Source: an uncultured Mucilaginibacter sp. (GTDB taxonomy: Bacteria; Bacteroidota; Bacteroidia; Sphingobacteriales; Sphingobacteriaceae). From it: 17,547 nt of DNA. Under the pieces are notes generated by a model. It had not been told where the DNA came from. It ran no database searches and worked only from the letters and a program-made list of their open reading frames with translations. Positions 1 to 7,864 of the stretch are shown here, piece by piece; position 1 is the first letter of the stretch; every line of letters begins with the position of its first letter. The stretch covers positions 1 through 17,547 of the forward strand of contig NZ_CAMLHX010000073.1 in NCBI RefSeq assembly GCF_946479965.1, read 5' to 3'. Position numbers and translations under genes: made by a program.

Positions 1-1
1 C

Positions 2-1387
2 ACAACCGGCATATTGATAACAATTTCGGTAAGTCGTGGTATTGCGCGGGGTGTTAACGCAATAATAAACGGGGCAGCGTTAATTAGTAAGGGATTTTTA
101 AACACAAGGGTAAAGGTTTACTCAGGCGATGAAATTGGTTTGATCGCAACCTCGTTTAACGATATGACCGACGCGCTTCAACACAGTTTACGCGACATAA
201 GTGACCTTAACGACAAAAAAGACCAACTTAAAATAGAAAAGGACAAAGCAGAATCATCAGAAAGGGCCAAACAGCTTTTTCTGGCTAAAATGAGCCATGA
301 GATCAGAACGCCGATGAACGCCATCCTGGGTTTTGCAAAACTGCTTGAGGAAACGGTAAAGGGTGACGAAGAACAAGAATATCTCAGGATAATTATCAGA
401 TCGGGCGATGACCTGTTGGTGATTTTAAATGACATTCTTGATTTTTCAAGGTTGGAGGCAGGTAAAATTGCTATTGAAAGTGCCCCCATCAACATCCGGG
501 ATATCGTTCATCTCAACGTTAAGATGATGGAGCAGAAGAAAAAGGATCTGGCACTTACCTTTAAGATTGATGAGCGAATTCCGGAAACATTAATGGGAGA
601 TTCATTAAGGTTAAATCAGATATTGTTGAACCTGCTTTCTAACGCTATAAAATTCACTGAAAAAGGAAGGGTACATATTTCAGTAGTTTGCCTTAAAGAT
701 AATGCCGATAGCATTTTGGTGGATTTTAGCGTTAAAGATACCGGCATAGGTATACCTGAGGAAAAACGAGCCAGCATTTTTGAAAGCTTTGAACAAGCCG
801 CTAATGATACTGCACGCAAATTCGGTGGTGCGGGTTTAGGCCTTAGTATTGTGAAGCAACTGATTGAATTACAGAAGGGTGAAATTTTTGTAAACAGCGA
901 AGCGGGAATAGGCTCTGATTTTCATTTCCGGCTGCAATTTTTAAAGATGTCGGTCGAAATTCCTACATCAGTGCCGGTTAAACCCGCATTAATAAAGCCA
1001 AGTGGCAAGGGCATAACAATCCTGATAGTTGAAGACAATCAAACAAATCAAATACTGCTATCAAAACTGCTTGAAAAATACGGATTTAAAATTGACGTGG
1101 CTGAAAACGGGTTGATTGCGTTACACAAACACGAGCGGCAGGATTTCGATATTATCCTGATGGATTTGCAGATGCCTGAAATGGATGGCTATGAGACAAC
1201 ACAAAAGATCCGTGCATTAAATGCAAATAAAAAGAATATTCCGATTGTTGCCATGACAGCGCATACCATTAAAGGTGAACTGGAGCATTGTTTGGCAATA
1301 GGGATGAATGATTTTATCTCGAAACCGTTTGATAAAAATGACCTGTTTAACAAGATATTTGAAGTGGTAGAAAACAATAGGGTGTAG
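2..1387 (+). CDS. Hybrid sensor histidine kinase with receiver domain (5' end cut by the window)
   Basis: Phosphorelay protein: a kinase core autophosphorylates a histidine and passes the phosphate to a receiver aspartate on the same chain. The frame is open to the left edge (T-T-G-I precede a TTG codon at 14), so the gene starts outside the window and the TTG is not a convincing start. Counting from that TTG, a HAMP segment covers about residues 5-60, followed by a charged linker helix. The H-box MSHEIRTPMNAILGF carries the phospho-acceptor H95. The ATPase shows an N-box (NLLSNAIKFT, near 206-215), DTGIGIP (242-248) and GGAGLGLSIV (271-280). The C-terminal receiver (about 335-455) has the acidic pair E340-D341, phospho-acceptor D384 in LMDLQMP, T415 and K437. 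The sensory domain and transmembrane helices lie off the edge, so the stimulus cannot be guessed. It ends 23 bp from a convergent gene with no clear terminator between them. Confidence 0.93.
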   Translation, partial: TTGILITISVSRGIARGVNAIINGAALISKGFLNTRVKVYSGDEIGLIATSFNDMTDALQHSLRDISDLNDKKDQLKIEKDKAESSERAKQLFLAKMSHEIRTPMNAILGFAKLLEETVKGDEEQEYLRIIIRSGDDLLVILNDILDFSRLEAGKIAIESAPINIRDIVHLNVKMMEQKKKDLALTFKIDERIPETLMGDSLRLNQILLNLLSNAIKFTEKGRVHISVVCLKDNADSILVDFSVKDTGIGIPEEKRASIFESFEQAANDTARKFGGAGLGLSIVKQLIELQKGEIFVNSEAGIGSDFHFRLQFLKMSVEIPTSVPVKPALIKPSGKGITILIVEDNQTNQILLSKLLEKYGFKIDVAENGLIALHKHERQDFDIILMDLQMPEMDGYETTQKIRALNANKKNIPIVAMTAHTIKGELEHCLAIGMNDFISKPFDKNDLFNKIFEVVENNRV

Positions 1388-1410
1388 CGTTTAAAGATTT
1401 GCCACGTGCA

Positions 1411-3387
1411 TTAATATCTCAGCAATTGTTCCATCGCCTTCTCCAATCTTGATTTTCCTAAAAACTGATTTTCCAGCCCCTTGTCCATAGGCACGGGCGT
1501 GTCCAGGCTGGCGCAGCGCATTACGGGTGCGTCCAAACTACTAAAGCAATGCTCGGCTATGCTGGCGGCAACTTCGGCACCGAAGCCGCAGGTAAGGGTA
1601 TCCTCATGCAATACCAGCGCTCTGCCGGTTTTCTTTACGCTTGTAAATACGGTGGACCTATCCCAGGGTTGCAAACTGCGCAGGTCTATCAGTTCAATAG
1701 ATTGGTTGGGATGCGCGGCCATATATTCTAATGCCCAATGCACGGCGTATCCGTATGCTATTATGGTAACGACTGTGCCTTCCCTTACCACCCGGGCTTT
1801 GCCTATTTCAACATAGGTTTCGCCATCGGGCACCTCGCCGGTAAGGTTGCGGTACAGGTGCTTATGCTCAAAATACATCACCGGGTTAGGGTCGGCAATG
1901 GCAGCCATCAGCAGACCCTTGGCATCGGCAGGGAAAGCGGGGTAAACCACTTTAAGTCCGGGTGTTTTTACAAACCAGGCCTCGTTGCTTTGCGAGTGGA
2001 AGGGCCCACCCGATGTACCCGCGCCCGTAGGCATGCGGATAACCACATCAACATTTTGGCCCCAGCGGTAATGCGTTTTAGCCAAGTGATTTACTATCTG
2101 GGTAAATCCGCTGCTGGCAAAATCAGCAAACTGCATTTCAACAACCGCCTTATATCCGTTAAGCGCCAAACCCATTGCGGCACCAACAACTCCCGATTCG
2201 CAAAGAGGCGTATTACGTACCCGTTCTTTTCCAAACGCCTCAACCAAACCTTCGGTCACCTTAAAAACGCCACCGTACTCCGCAATATCCTGCCCCATCA
2301 AAATAAGGTTATCATACTTCTGCATGCTTAATTTTAGCGCTACAGATATGGCATCAATATAACGCATCACCGTGGTGCCGGTATTTGGGGCTGATGCCGG
2401 GAGGCTTGCTTCGCGATAAACATCATTTAACTCGGCAAAAATATCGGGTTGGATATCAGGCTCTGCCAGCGTCCTTTCAATAATTGGCTCTAAGCGCGAT
2501 AGGTATTGATGGCGCAGATCAGCCCCCCATTCTGCCTTTATTATTTGCTGATTAACCAGGTATTCTTCAAATGATTGCACCGGGTCCTTGTCCTGCCACT
2601 CGCTAAACAGCTCCTGCGGAACGTATTTGGTACCCGATGCTTCCTCGTGTCCCCGCATCCTGAAGGTGATGCACTCCACCAATGCCGGGCGGGGCTGCTT
2701 GCGGATGCTGGCTGCTATCTCGCTGATGGCATGATAAACTGCTAACACATTATTGCCATCAACCTGCCTACCTTCCATGCCGTAGCCAATGGCGCGGTCA
2801 ACTAATCGCTTGCAATTGTATTGTTCTGATACGGGGGTTGACAGCGCATAGCCGTTATTCTCTATCAGGAATATCACAGGTAAGTTCCATACGGACGCGA
2901 TGTTCAAAGCCTCATGAAAATCGCCTTCGCTGGTGGTGCCCTCGCCAATAAAAACAAGGGTAGCTTTGGCACTGTTGCTCAATTTATCAGCAAGAGCTAT
3001 ACCGTTAGCCAGCGTTGGCTGCGGGCCTAAATGCGATATCATGCCCAATATTTTATGCTCCTGCGACCCAAAGTGAAATGACCGGTCGCGCCCCTTGGTG
3101 AAACCCGAAAGCTTCCCTGTCCACTGAGCTAGCAAACGGTCGAAAGGCACATCGCGGGTAGTAAAAACGCCCAGGTTGCGGTGCATGGGTAATATATACT
3201 CATCGGCCTGCATAGCCATGGCAGCACCAACTGCAATGGCCTCCTGCCCTATGCCCGAGAACCACTTGCCAATACGCCCCTGGCGCAAAAGCACGAGCAT
3301 TTTCTCTTCAATAACGCGCGGAAACAACAGCTTTTTGTAAATGCTGATGAGCGTATTATCGTCCAGGTTCTTCCGGTCAAAAATCAT
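1411..3387 (-). CDS. 2-oxoacid dehydrogenase E1 component, fused alpha and beta subunits
   Basis: Thiamine-diphosphate E1 of a 2-oxoacid dehydrogenase complex (branched-chain 2-oxoacid, pyruvate or acetoin type), which decarboxylates the substrate and hands the acyl group to lipoylated E2. The 658 residues join two normally separate subunits. Residues about 10-310 are E1-alpha, with the ThDP/Mg motif running from GEG (148-150) to ENN (176-178). Residues about 340-655 are E1-beta, with EMQFADF (417-423) and the conserved HSQSNEAWF with H464. The join is a short Pro/Ala/Thr-rich linker (about 329-339), and the frame runs through it without a stop. Fused E1 proteins are common in Bacteroidota. 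No E2 or E3 gene lies nearby, so the complex is completed from elsewhere and the substrate cannot be decided from sequence alone. The gene follows lutB by 55 bp and is probably co-transcribed with it. The ATG at 3387 begins MIFDRKNL, and an alternative start is not needed. Confidence 0.92.
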   Translation of the reverse strand: MIFDRKNLDDNTLISIYKKLLFPRVIEEKMLVLLRQGRIGKWFSGIGQEAIAVGAAMAMQADEYILPMHRNLGVFTTRDVPFDRLLAQWTGKLSGFTKGRDRSFHFGSQEHKILGMISHLGPQPTLANGIALADKLSNSAKATLVFIGEGTTSEGDFHEALNIASVWNLPVIFLIENNGYALSTPVSEQYNCKRLVDRAIGYGMEGRQVDGNNVLAVYHAISEIAASIRKQPRPALVECITFRMRGHEEASGTKYVPQELFSEWQDKDPVQSFEEYLVNQQIIKAEWGADLRHQYLSRLEPIIERTLAEPDIQPDIFAELNDVYREASLPASAPNTGTTVMRYIDAISVALKLSMQKYDNLILMGQDIAEYGGVFKVTEGLVEAFGKERVRNTPLCESGVVGAAMGLALNGYKAVVEMQFADFASSGFTQIVNHLAKTHYRWGQNVDVVIRMPTGAGTSGGPFHSQSNEAWFVKTPGLKVVYPAFPADAKGLLMAAIADPNPVMYFEHKHLYRNLTGEVPDGETYVEIGKARVVREGTVVTIIAYGYAVHWALEYMAAHPNQSIELIDLRSLQPWDRSTVFTSVKKTGRALVLHEDTLTCGFGAEVAASIAEHCFSSLDAPVMRCASLDTPVPMDKGLENQFLGKSRLEKAMEQLLRY

Positions 3388-3442
3388 ACAAATTTATTTT
3401 GCCGGGCTTGAGAAGAATACTTCGAAACCCGAAGAATTGCCT

Positions 3443-4828
3443 TTATTTTGGTGGACTATTCTTTTCTTCCCATTGGCGGGCGAAAGATTTTTCGGCCACA
3501 TCCGGAAGCTGTTTGTAATGGCCCCACGTTTTCTTGAAAAACTTTTTAATTAAGAAATTCTTCATTTTTCCGCCAAAAAAGTCTTCGGTTTTACGGCTAA
3601 GCATGCCTTTCGTCCACATTTTCCAGCCCCATTTTTCGGCGTTTGTAACCAGTCCGCTGTCAACGGCATCGCGCCGGTTTAGCAGCAGCATTTTATGGAT
3701 ATCAATTTTAACAGGGCATACTTCAGTACACTTGCCGCACAGGCTTGAGGCGTAGCTTAAGTGCTTAAACTCTTTCATCCCTGCCATATGCGGGGTAATA
3801 ATTGAACCTATGGGGCCGCTGTAAGGCGTGTTATAAGTATGCCCGCCAATGTTTTTATAAACCGGGCAGGCGTTAAGGCAGGCCCCGCAACGGATGCAGT
3901 ACAGCCCCTGCCGCTGGTCTTTTTGCGCCAGCAGATTGGTGCGGCCATTGTCTAACAAAATCACGTACATCTCATCCGGCCCATCAGTTTCATTGGGTTG
4001 GCGCGGACCGCTTAAAATGGTATTGTAAACCGTTAGGTTTTGTCCTGTACCATGCCCCGCCAACATGGGCCAGAACAGGTCCAGGTCTGCAATTGAAGGT
4101 ATTATCTTCTCAATGCCAACAACGGCAATATGTATCTTGGGGAAACTGGTGGTTAACCGGGCGTTACCTTCATTTTCGCTCACAGCTACGCTGCCTGTAT
4201 CGGCAATCAGAAAGTTGCCACCGGTTATGCCCACATCGGCCTGTAAGTATTTTTCGCGCAGCAGCTCGCGTGCTTTAAGGGTTAATTGCTCGGGCGTCGC
4301 GTCTATCGGGGTACCAAAACGTTCATTAAAAAGTTTAGCGATGTCTTCTTTAGACAAGTGCATAGCCGGAGTAACAATATGATAGGGTTTTTGCCCTAAC
4401 AGCTGCACAATGTACTCGCCCAGGTCGGTTTCTATGGATTCTATGTTATTGCTCTCCAGAAACTCGTTCAAATGAATTTCTTCGGTAACCATTGATTTTG
4501 ATTTCACAATGGTTTTGGCGTCAACTCTTTTAAGGATGTTTAAGATCTCGCGGTTGGCTTCAGCAGCGTCGTTCGCCCAGATCACTTTGCCGCCGCGTTT
4601 CTGAAAATTAGCTTCAAACTCCGGTAAAACCTTATCCAGGTTCTCCATCATTTTCCATTTTATTACATGCCCGCGTCGCTTGGCATTGTCCATATTGATT
4701 ATCCGCGACAAGCCACGCGCAACAGCCGTATCATATTTACCGATATTGTAATTAATTATCCGCCTGTGATCTGCATCAAAGGCCTTATTTTCAGCATCAG
4801 TCAAAAATTCTTCGGCAATTGTAGTCAT
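3443..4828 (-). CDS. lutB: LutB-type lactate utilization iron-sulfur protein
   Basis: Subunit of the LutABC-type L-lactate oxidation system, which converts lactate to pyruvate in the cytoplasm; LutB carries iron-sulfur clusters. The 461 residues fit the family. An N-terminal LUD-type domain (about 70-300) includes the GITGGNFLIADTGSV stretch (200-214). A ferredoxin-like part follows, with C311-x2-C314-x2-C317-x3-C321 and a second set C364-x2-C367-x3-C371, the latter followed by P-V. The second set shows three cysteines in this spacing rather than four. A basic C-terminal tail rich in Lys and Phe follows. lutA and lutC, usually adjacent, are not in the window; the next gene downstream is the fused 2-oxoacid dehydrogenase E1. 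The ATG at 4828 gives MTTIAEEF. It diverges from the large exported protein gene across 113 bp. No -7 box with all fixed positions is seen for this strand; the nearest, TGAGTTTG at 4852-4859, has one mismatch. Confidence 0.92.
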   Translation of the reverse strand: MTTIAEEFLTDAENKAFDADHRRIINYNIGKYDTAVARGLSRIINMDNAKRRGHVIKWKMMENLDKVLPEFEANFQKRGGKVIWANDAAEANREILNILKRVDAKTIVKSKSMVTEEIHLNEFLESNNIESIETDLGEYIVQLLGQKPYHIVTPAMHLSKEDIAKLFNERFGTPIDATPEQLTLKARELLREKYLQADVGITGGNFLIADTGSVAVSENEGNARLTTSFPKIHIAVVGIEKIIPSIADLDLFWPMLAGHGTGQNLTVYNTILSGPRQPNETDGPDEMYVILLDNGRTNLLAQKDQRQGLYCIRCGACLNACPVYKNIGGHTYNTPYSGPIGSIITPHMAGMKEFKHLSYASSLCGKCTEVCPVKIDIHKMLLLNRRDAVDSGLVTNAEKWGWKMWTKGMLSRKTEDFFGGKMKNFLIKKFFKKTWGHYKQLPDVAEKSFARQWEEKNSPPK

Positions 4829-4881
4829 AACGCTAAGTTAGGATTTTTGCCCAAACTCATACGTTCGTTTTTTTGTAATCT

Positions 4882-4913
4882 ATTGCTATTATGATTTCTG
4901 TTAGTTAAGTTTG
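4882..4913 (+). promoter_or_regulatory. Candidate Bacteroidota-type promoter for the 960-residue exported protein
   Basis: TAAGTTTG at 4906-4913 matches the Bacteroidota -7 consensus TAnnTTTG at all fixed positions. A TTG at 4883-4885 lies 20 bases upstream, within the 17-23 base spacing described for Flavobacterium promoters (TTG-N17-23-TAnnTTTG). Transcription would begin near 4920, leaving a leader of about 20 bases before the ATG at 4942. The assignment rests on consensus matching only. Confidence 0.5.
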
Positions 4914-4941
4914 AGTTACCTAAAACCTTAGTACAGACCTA

Positions 4942-7824
4942 ATGCCAAAACCTATGACAAAACGCACTATCAGCTATTTTATCTGTTTGTTTTGGTTAAG
5001 CATATGCTTTTTGTGCGAGGGCGTGCATGCACAGCAAAATCTGAAGTTGAAAAGTTACGCCACTGCCCTAACCAACATCCGCGAGCTAAAGCCGATTGAA
5101 AAACTGTACCTGCAAACTGATAAACCATACTATGGTGTTGGCGATACCCTGCGCTTTAAAGGGTACCTATTGAATGCTGATTACCTTACACCATCCCTTC
5201 GCACAGGTTTGCTTTATGTTGAACTGGACAACGAGCAGGGCAAAAGCGCCAAACGGATAATGGTGCCCGTAACAAGCGGACTTGCCTGGGGTGATATCGC
5301 CTTGGATAGTGCGGAGGTGCCCAACGGCACTTATACGCTGCGTGCCTATACCAACTGGATGCGCAACTTTGGCGAAGATTATATTTTTAAGAAAACCATC
5401 ACGGTATCGAAAAGCGCCGATAACCCTTTACTGGTTAAAGCCAATTTTAAACAGGTTGGTAATAAAGTGGAAGGAGAACTACTATTCAGCTTGCTTGATG
5501 GGCGGATACAGGCTTTCAGAGATGTGGAACTGAAAGTGATGAATGGCAGGCGGAACTTATCAAAAGACAAGATTATAACAAGCGCGGACGGATCGGTAAA
5601 AGTGAATTTTACTATACCCGAGGGAGAAAAGGCATTAAGCATTCAAGCCACAACCGCTGGTAGTGGTTTACTTAACATCCCTGTACTTATCAACCGTAAA
5701 GAAAATACGGATGTGCAGTTTATGCCCGAAGGGGGACAGTTGGTTGCAGGATTGACGACAAGGGTTGCTTTTAAGGCCATTGGCGAGGATGGCAAAGGTG
5801 TTACCGTTAACGGCAAAATACTGGACAGTAAAGGAAGACAAGTAGTGGTTTTCTCTTCTGCTCACGCAGGCATGGGTAGTTTTGAGTTTATGCCTGCTGC
5901 GGGTGAAACCTATTCAGCAAAAGTGGATGGTATTATTAAAACTTACAATTTGGCTGGTGTTAAATTAAGTGGGACTACTTTAGCGGTTAAGCAAGCCGGT
6001 AAAGATTCTTTGCGGATAGCTATTTCTGCTACTGGTGATGCGAATAACAGTTACTTTCTGATAGGTCAGGCAAGGGGGGTGGTATGTTATGCGCAGGCTG
6101 TTAGCGGGCCGTCTGTAACAGTGTCGGTAGCTAAAAGCCTGTTCCCAACCGGCATTGTGCGTTTTAGTCTGATCAACAGCAATAACCAGCCTGTTAACGA
6201 GCGCATTGTATTTGTTAACCAGCATGATGACATGCGTATCTCTATTGAGCCGCAAAAAACTTTGTATGGCATTCGTGACAACATCGCGTTAGCAATAAAA
6301 GTGACAGACAAGGATGGCAAGCCAGTAGAAGGCAATTTCTCTTTAGCTGTTACAGATAACAGCCAGGTTAAACCCGATAGTTTGGGCAGTAATATCCTGA
6401 TTAACTTATTGTTTACATCTGATCTGAAAGGCAACATTGAAGAGCCGGGATATTATTTTACTGCAAATAAAGAAACCGAGCTCGACAATTTGCTGCTTAC
6501 CCAGGGCTGGGTAGGGCATGATTGGCAGGAGGTTTTCCATCCCAAGCTGCCTTATGCTTACCAGCCACAAAAGGAGTTTGTTGTAACCGGAAGGGTGAGT
6601 ACTGCTCTGGGCAGCCCTATTGAAAAATCAAACGTGGTACTCTTCGCCAATAACCCTTTGGTTATTACAGACACGCTTACGGATAACACCGGTCGTTTTG
6701 CATTTAAGAACTTGTTTCCGGTTGATACAGCCATATTTAAACTACAGGCGCGTAATAAAAGGGGCAAAGAAATGAATGTAAGGATTGAAATGGACGAGCT
6801 TAAGCTGCCCCTATTTAATCCCAACCCGCTGACTACACCTTGGTACCTGAATATCGATACCACCTTATTGAATAATTCAAAAAACCGTATTGCCGAAGCT
6901 AAAGCTTTATCCTATTTCAGAGGGGAAGGCAATGTACTTGGCGAAGCTACTATCAACGCCAAAAAAGTGGTAAAGGACTCTAAAAATCTGAACGGCCCAG
7001 GCGAAGCTGACCAGATAATTGATGAAGAGGAGCTGAAAAAATCAGATAAGAAAACGCTTATTGATCTGCTATATGAGAAAGTGCAGGGATTTACTCTGCA
7101 GGGGTTTACACCACCAAGGCGAGTTTATCCCTTGTCTTTACAACTTGAGGACAATATCAAGAGAGATCTATCCCTTCTTACTTCTCGCGAAAGGCAAGAG
7201 ATAGCTAACATGATAAGGCAAAACCGACATAAACCCTGGAGGTATGGCTACGCGCTGCGCAATCAGGAAGTGCATTTTGTAATTGACGGAATTGATGTTG
7301 ACAATTTTTACAACGATATGATGGAAGTGCCTCCTAACGACACCAAACGTCATTATTTCATAAAACCGTTATTAGAATATTTTACTACAGAGGATATCAC
7401 CGGTATAGAAATAATGCTGAACGGCAAGTATACCGCTGCATATAATGCTGATTTTGAAACGTATAAAGAGAGAGTTGTTGCAGGCAGATCAAACTCTTTT
7501 GCTTATATAGAAATAACTACCCGCGCTAAAAAAGGCCCGTTTATGCAGGTAACGCCGGGCACGTACTTGTATAAAACATTGCCGTTCAGTTTAGCTAAAC
7601 AATTTTACAACCCTAAATACACAGTTAAAAATAAAACTACCGGTTTGGGTACAGACCTGCGCTCCACTATTTTCTGGGAACCCAATGTAATTACCGACAA
7701 AGAGGGCAAAGCAACCGTATCCTTTTATAGCGCTGATAAAGCAGCCAACTATACTGTACTAACAGAAGGCACAGATATAAGCGGGCAATTAGGTTTCGGC
7801 ATACAAAAAATAACGGTCAAATAA
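4942..7824 (+). CDS. Exported MG2 / alpha-2-macroglobulin-like protein with plug-like region, no beta-barrel
   Basis: Large exported protein of unknown role. An N-terminal signal peptide (hydrophobic stretch about 10-27) ends in a likely signal peptidase I site after VHA, giving a mature start at Q31. An MG2-like beta-sandwich (about 52-155) opens with LYLQTDKPYYGVGDTLRFKG, as in alpha-2-macroglobulin-type proteins. More beta-rich repeats follow to about 470, then an LLTQGW segment near 517-523. Residues 546-600 form a carboxypeptidase-regulatory-like domain (VTGRV, then DNTGRFAF). Residues about 690-860 resemble a TonB-receptor plug, with LIDLLYEKVQGF and VIDGIDVDNF. The C-terminus (about 905-945) returns to an alpha-2-macroglobulin style (FWEPNVITDKEGKATVSFY). 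No thioester CGEQ motif and no transmembrane barrel are seen, so neither complement-like trapping nor TonB-dependent uptake is indicated. Bacteroidota relatives are often annotated as TonB plug proteins. The start may be 4942 or the Met at 4954; both keep the signal peptide. Confidence 0.82.
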   Translation: MPKPMTKRTISYFICLFWLSICFLCEGVHAQQNLKLKSYATALTNIRELKPIEKLYLQTDKPYYGVGDTLRFKGYLLNADYLTPSLRTGLLYVELDNEQGKSAKRIMVPVTSGLAWGDIALDSAEVPNGTYTLRAYTNWMRNFGEDYIFKKTITVSKSADNPLLVKANFKQVGNKVEGELLFSLLDGRIQAFRDVELKVMNGRRNLSKDKIITSADGSVKVNFTIPEGEKALSIQATTAGSGLLNIPVLINRKENTDVQFMPEGGQLVAGLTTRVAFKAIGEDGKGVTVNGKILDSKGRQVVVFSSAHAGMGSFEFMPAAGETYSAKVDGIIKTYNLAGVKLSGTTLAVKQAGKDSLRIAISATGDANNSYFLIGQARGVVCYAQAVSGPSVTVSVAKSLFPTGIVRFSLINSNNQPVNERIVFVNQHDDMRISIEPQKTLYGIRDNIALAIKVTDKDGKPVEGNFSLAVTDNSQVKPDSLGSNILINLLFTSDLKGNIEEPGYYFTANKETELDNLLLTQGWVGHDWQEVFHPKLPYAYQPQKEFVVTGRVSTALGSPIEKSNVVLFANNPLVITDTLTDNTGRFAFKNLFPVDTAIFKLQARNKRGKEMNVRIEMDELKLPLFNPNPLTTPWYLNIDTTLLNNSKNRIAEAKALSYFRGEGNVLGEATINAKKVVKDSKNLNGPGEADQIIDEEELKKSDKKTLIDLLYEKVQGFTLQGFTPPRRVYPLSLQLEDNIKRDLSLLTSRERQEIANMIRQNRHKPWRYGYALRNQEVHFVIDGIDVDNFYNDMMEVPPNDTKRHYFIKPLLEYFTTEDITGIEIMLNGKYTAAYNADFETYKERVVAGRSNSFAYIEITTRAKKGPFMQVTPGTYLYKTLPFSLAKQFYNPKYTVKNKTTGLGTDLRSTIFWEPNVITDKEGKATVSFYSADKAANYTVLTEGTDISGQLGFGIQKITVK

Positions 7825-7825
7825 T

Positions 7826-7847
7826 AAAGCCACCTAAAGGTGGCTTT
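7826..7847. terminator. Shared hairpin terminator between convergent genes
   Basis: A perfect 9-bp stem AAAGCCACC (7826-7834) / GGTGGCTTT (7839-7847) with a TAAA loop begins 2 bp after the TAA of the exported protein gene and ends 18 bp before the stop of the convergent M28 peptidase gene. The stem ends in TTT on the + strand and is followed by TTATT-type sequence on the - strand. It can therefore serve both directions, although neither T-tract is long. Confidence 0.72.
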
Positions 7848-7864
7848 ACATTGTACTTTAACCT

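Noticed and set aside
1388..1410. Terminator between the kinase gene and the convergent E1 gene
   Set aside because: The 23-bp gap holds only a short CACGTG palindrome, with no stem of useful length or T-run.
1738..2331. 197-residue open frame on the + strand inside the E1 alpha/beta gene
   Set aside because: It lies wholly antisense to a gene with clear E1 motifs, and its translation has no recognisable domain and a composition typical of a reversed coding strand.
3341..3755. Short + strand frames over the 3' end of lutB and the lutB-E1 gap
   Set aside because: They are antisense to lutB and to the E1 start; Lys/Phe-rich ends come from the reverse of a basic tail.
4852..4859. TGAGTTTG as a -7 box for lutB on the - strand
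   Set aside because: One fixed position mismatches and no TTG/TTTG is found at the expected distance upstream.
4942..7824. Annotation as a TonB-dependent receptor
   Set aside because: Only a degenerate plug-like part is visible; the C-terminus is alpha-2-macroglobulin-like and there is no long series of beta-barrel strands.
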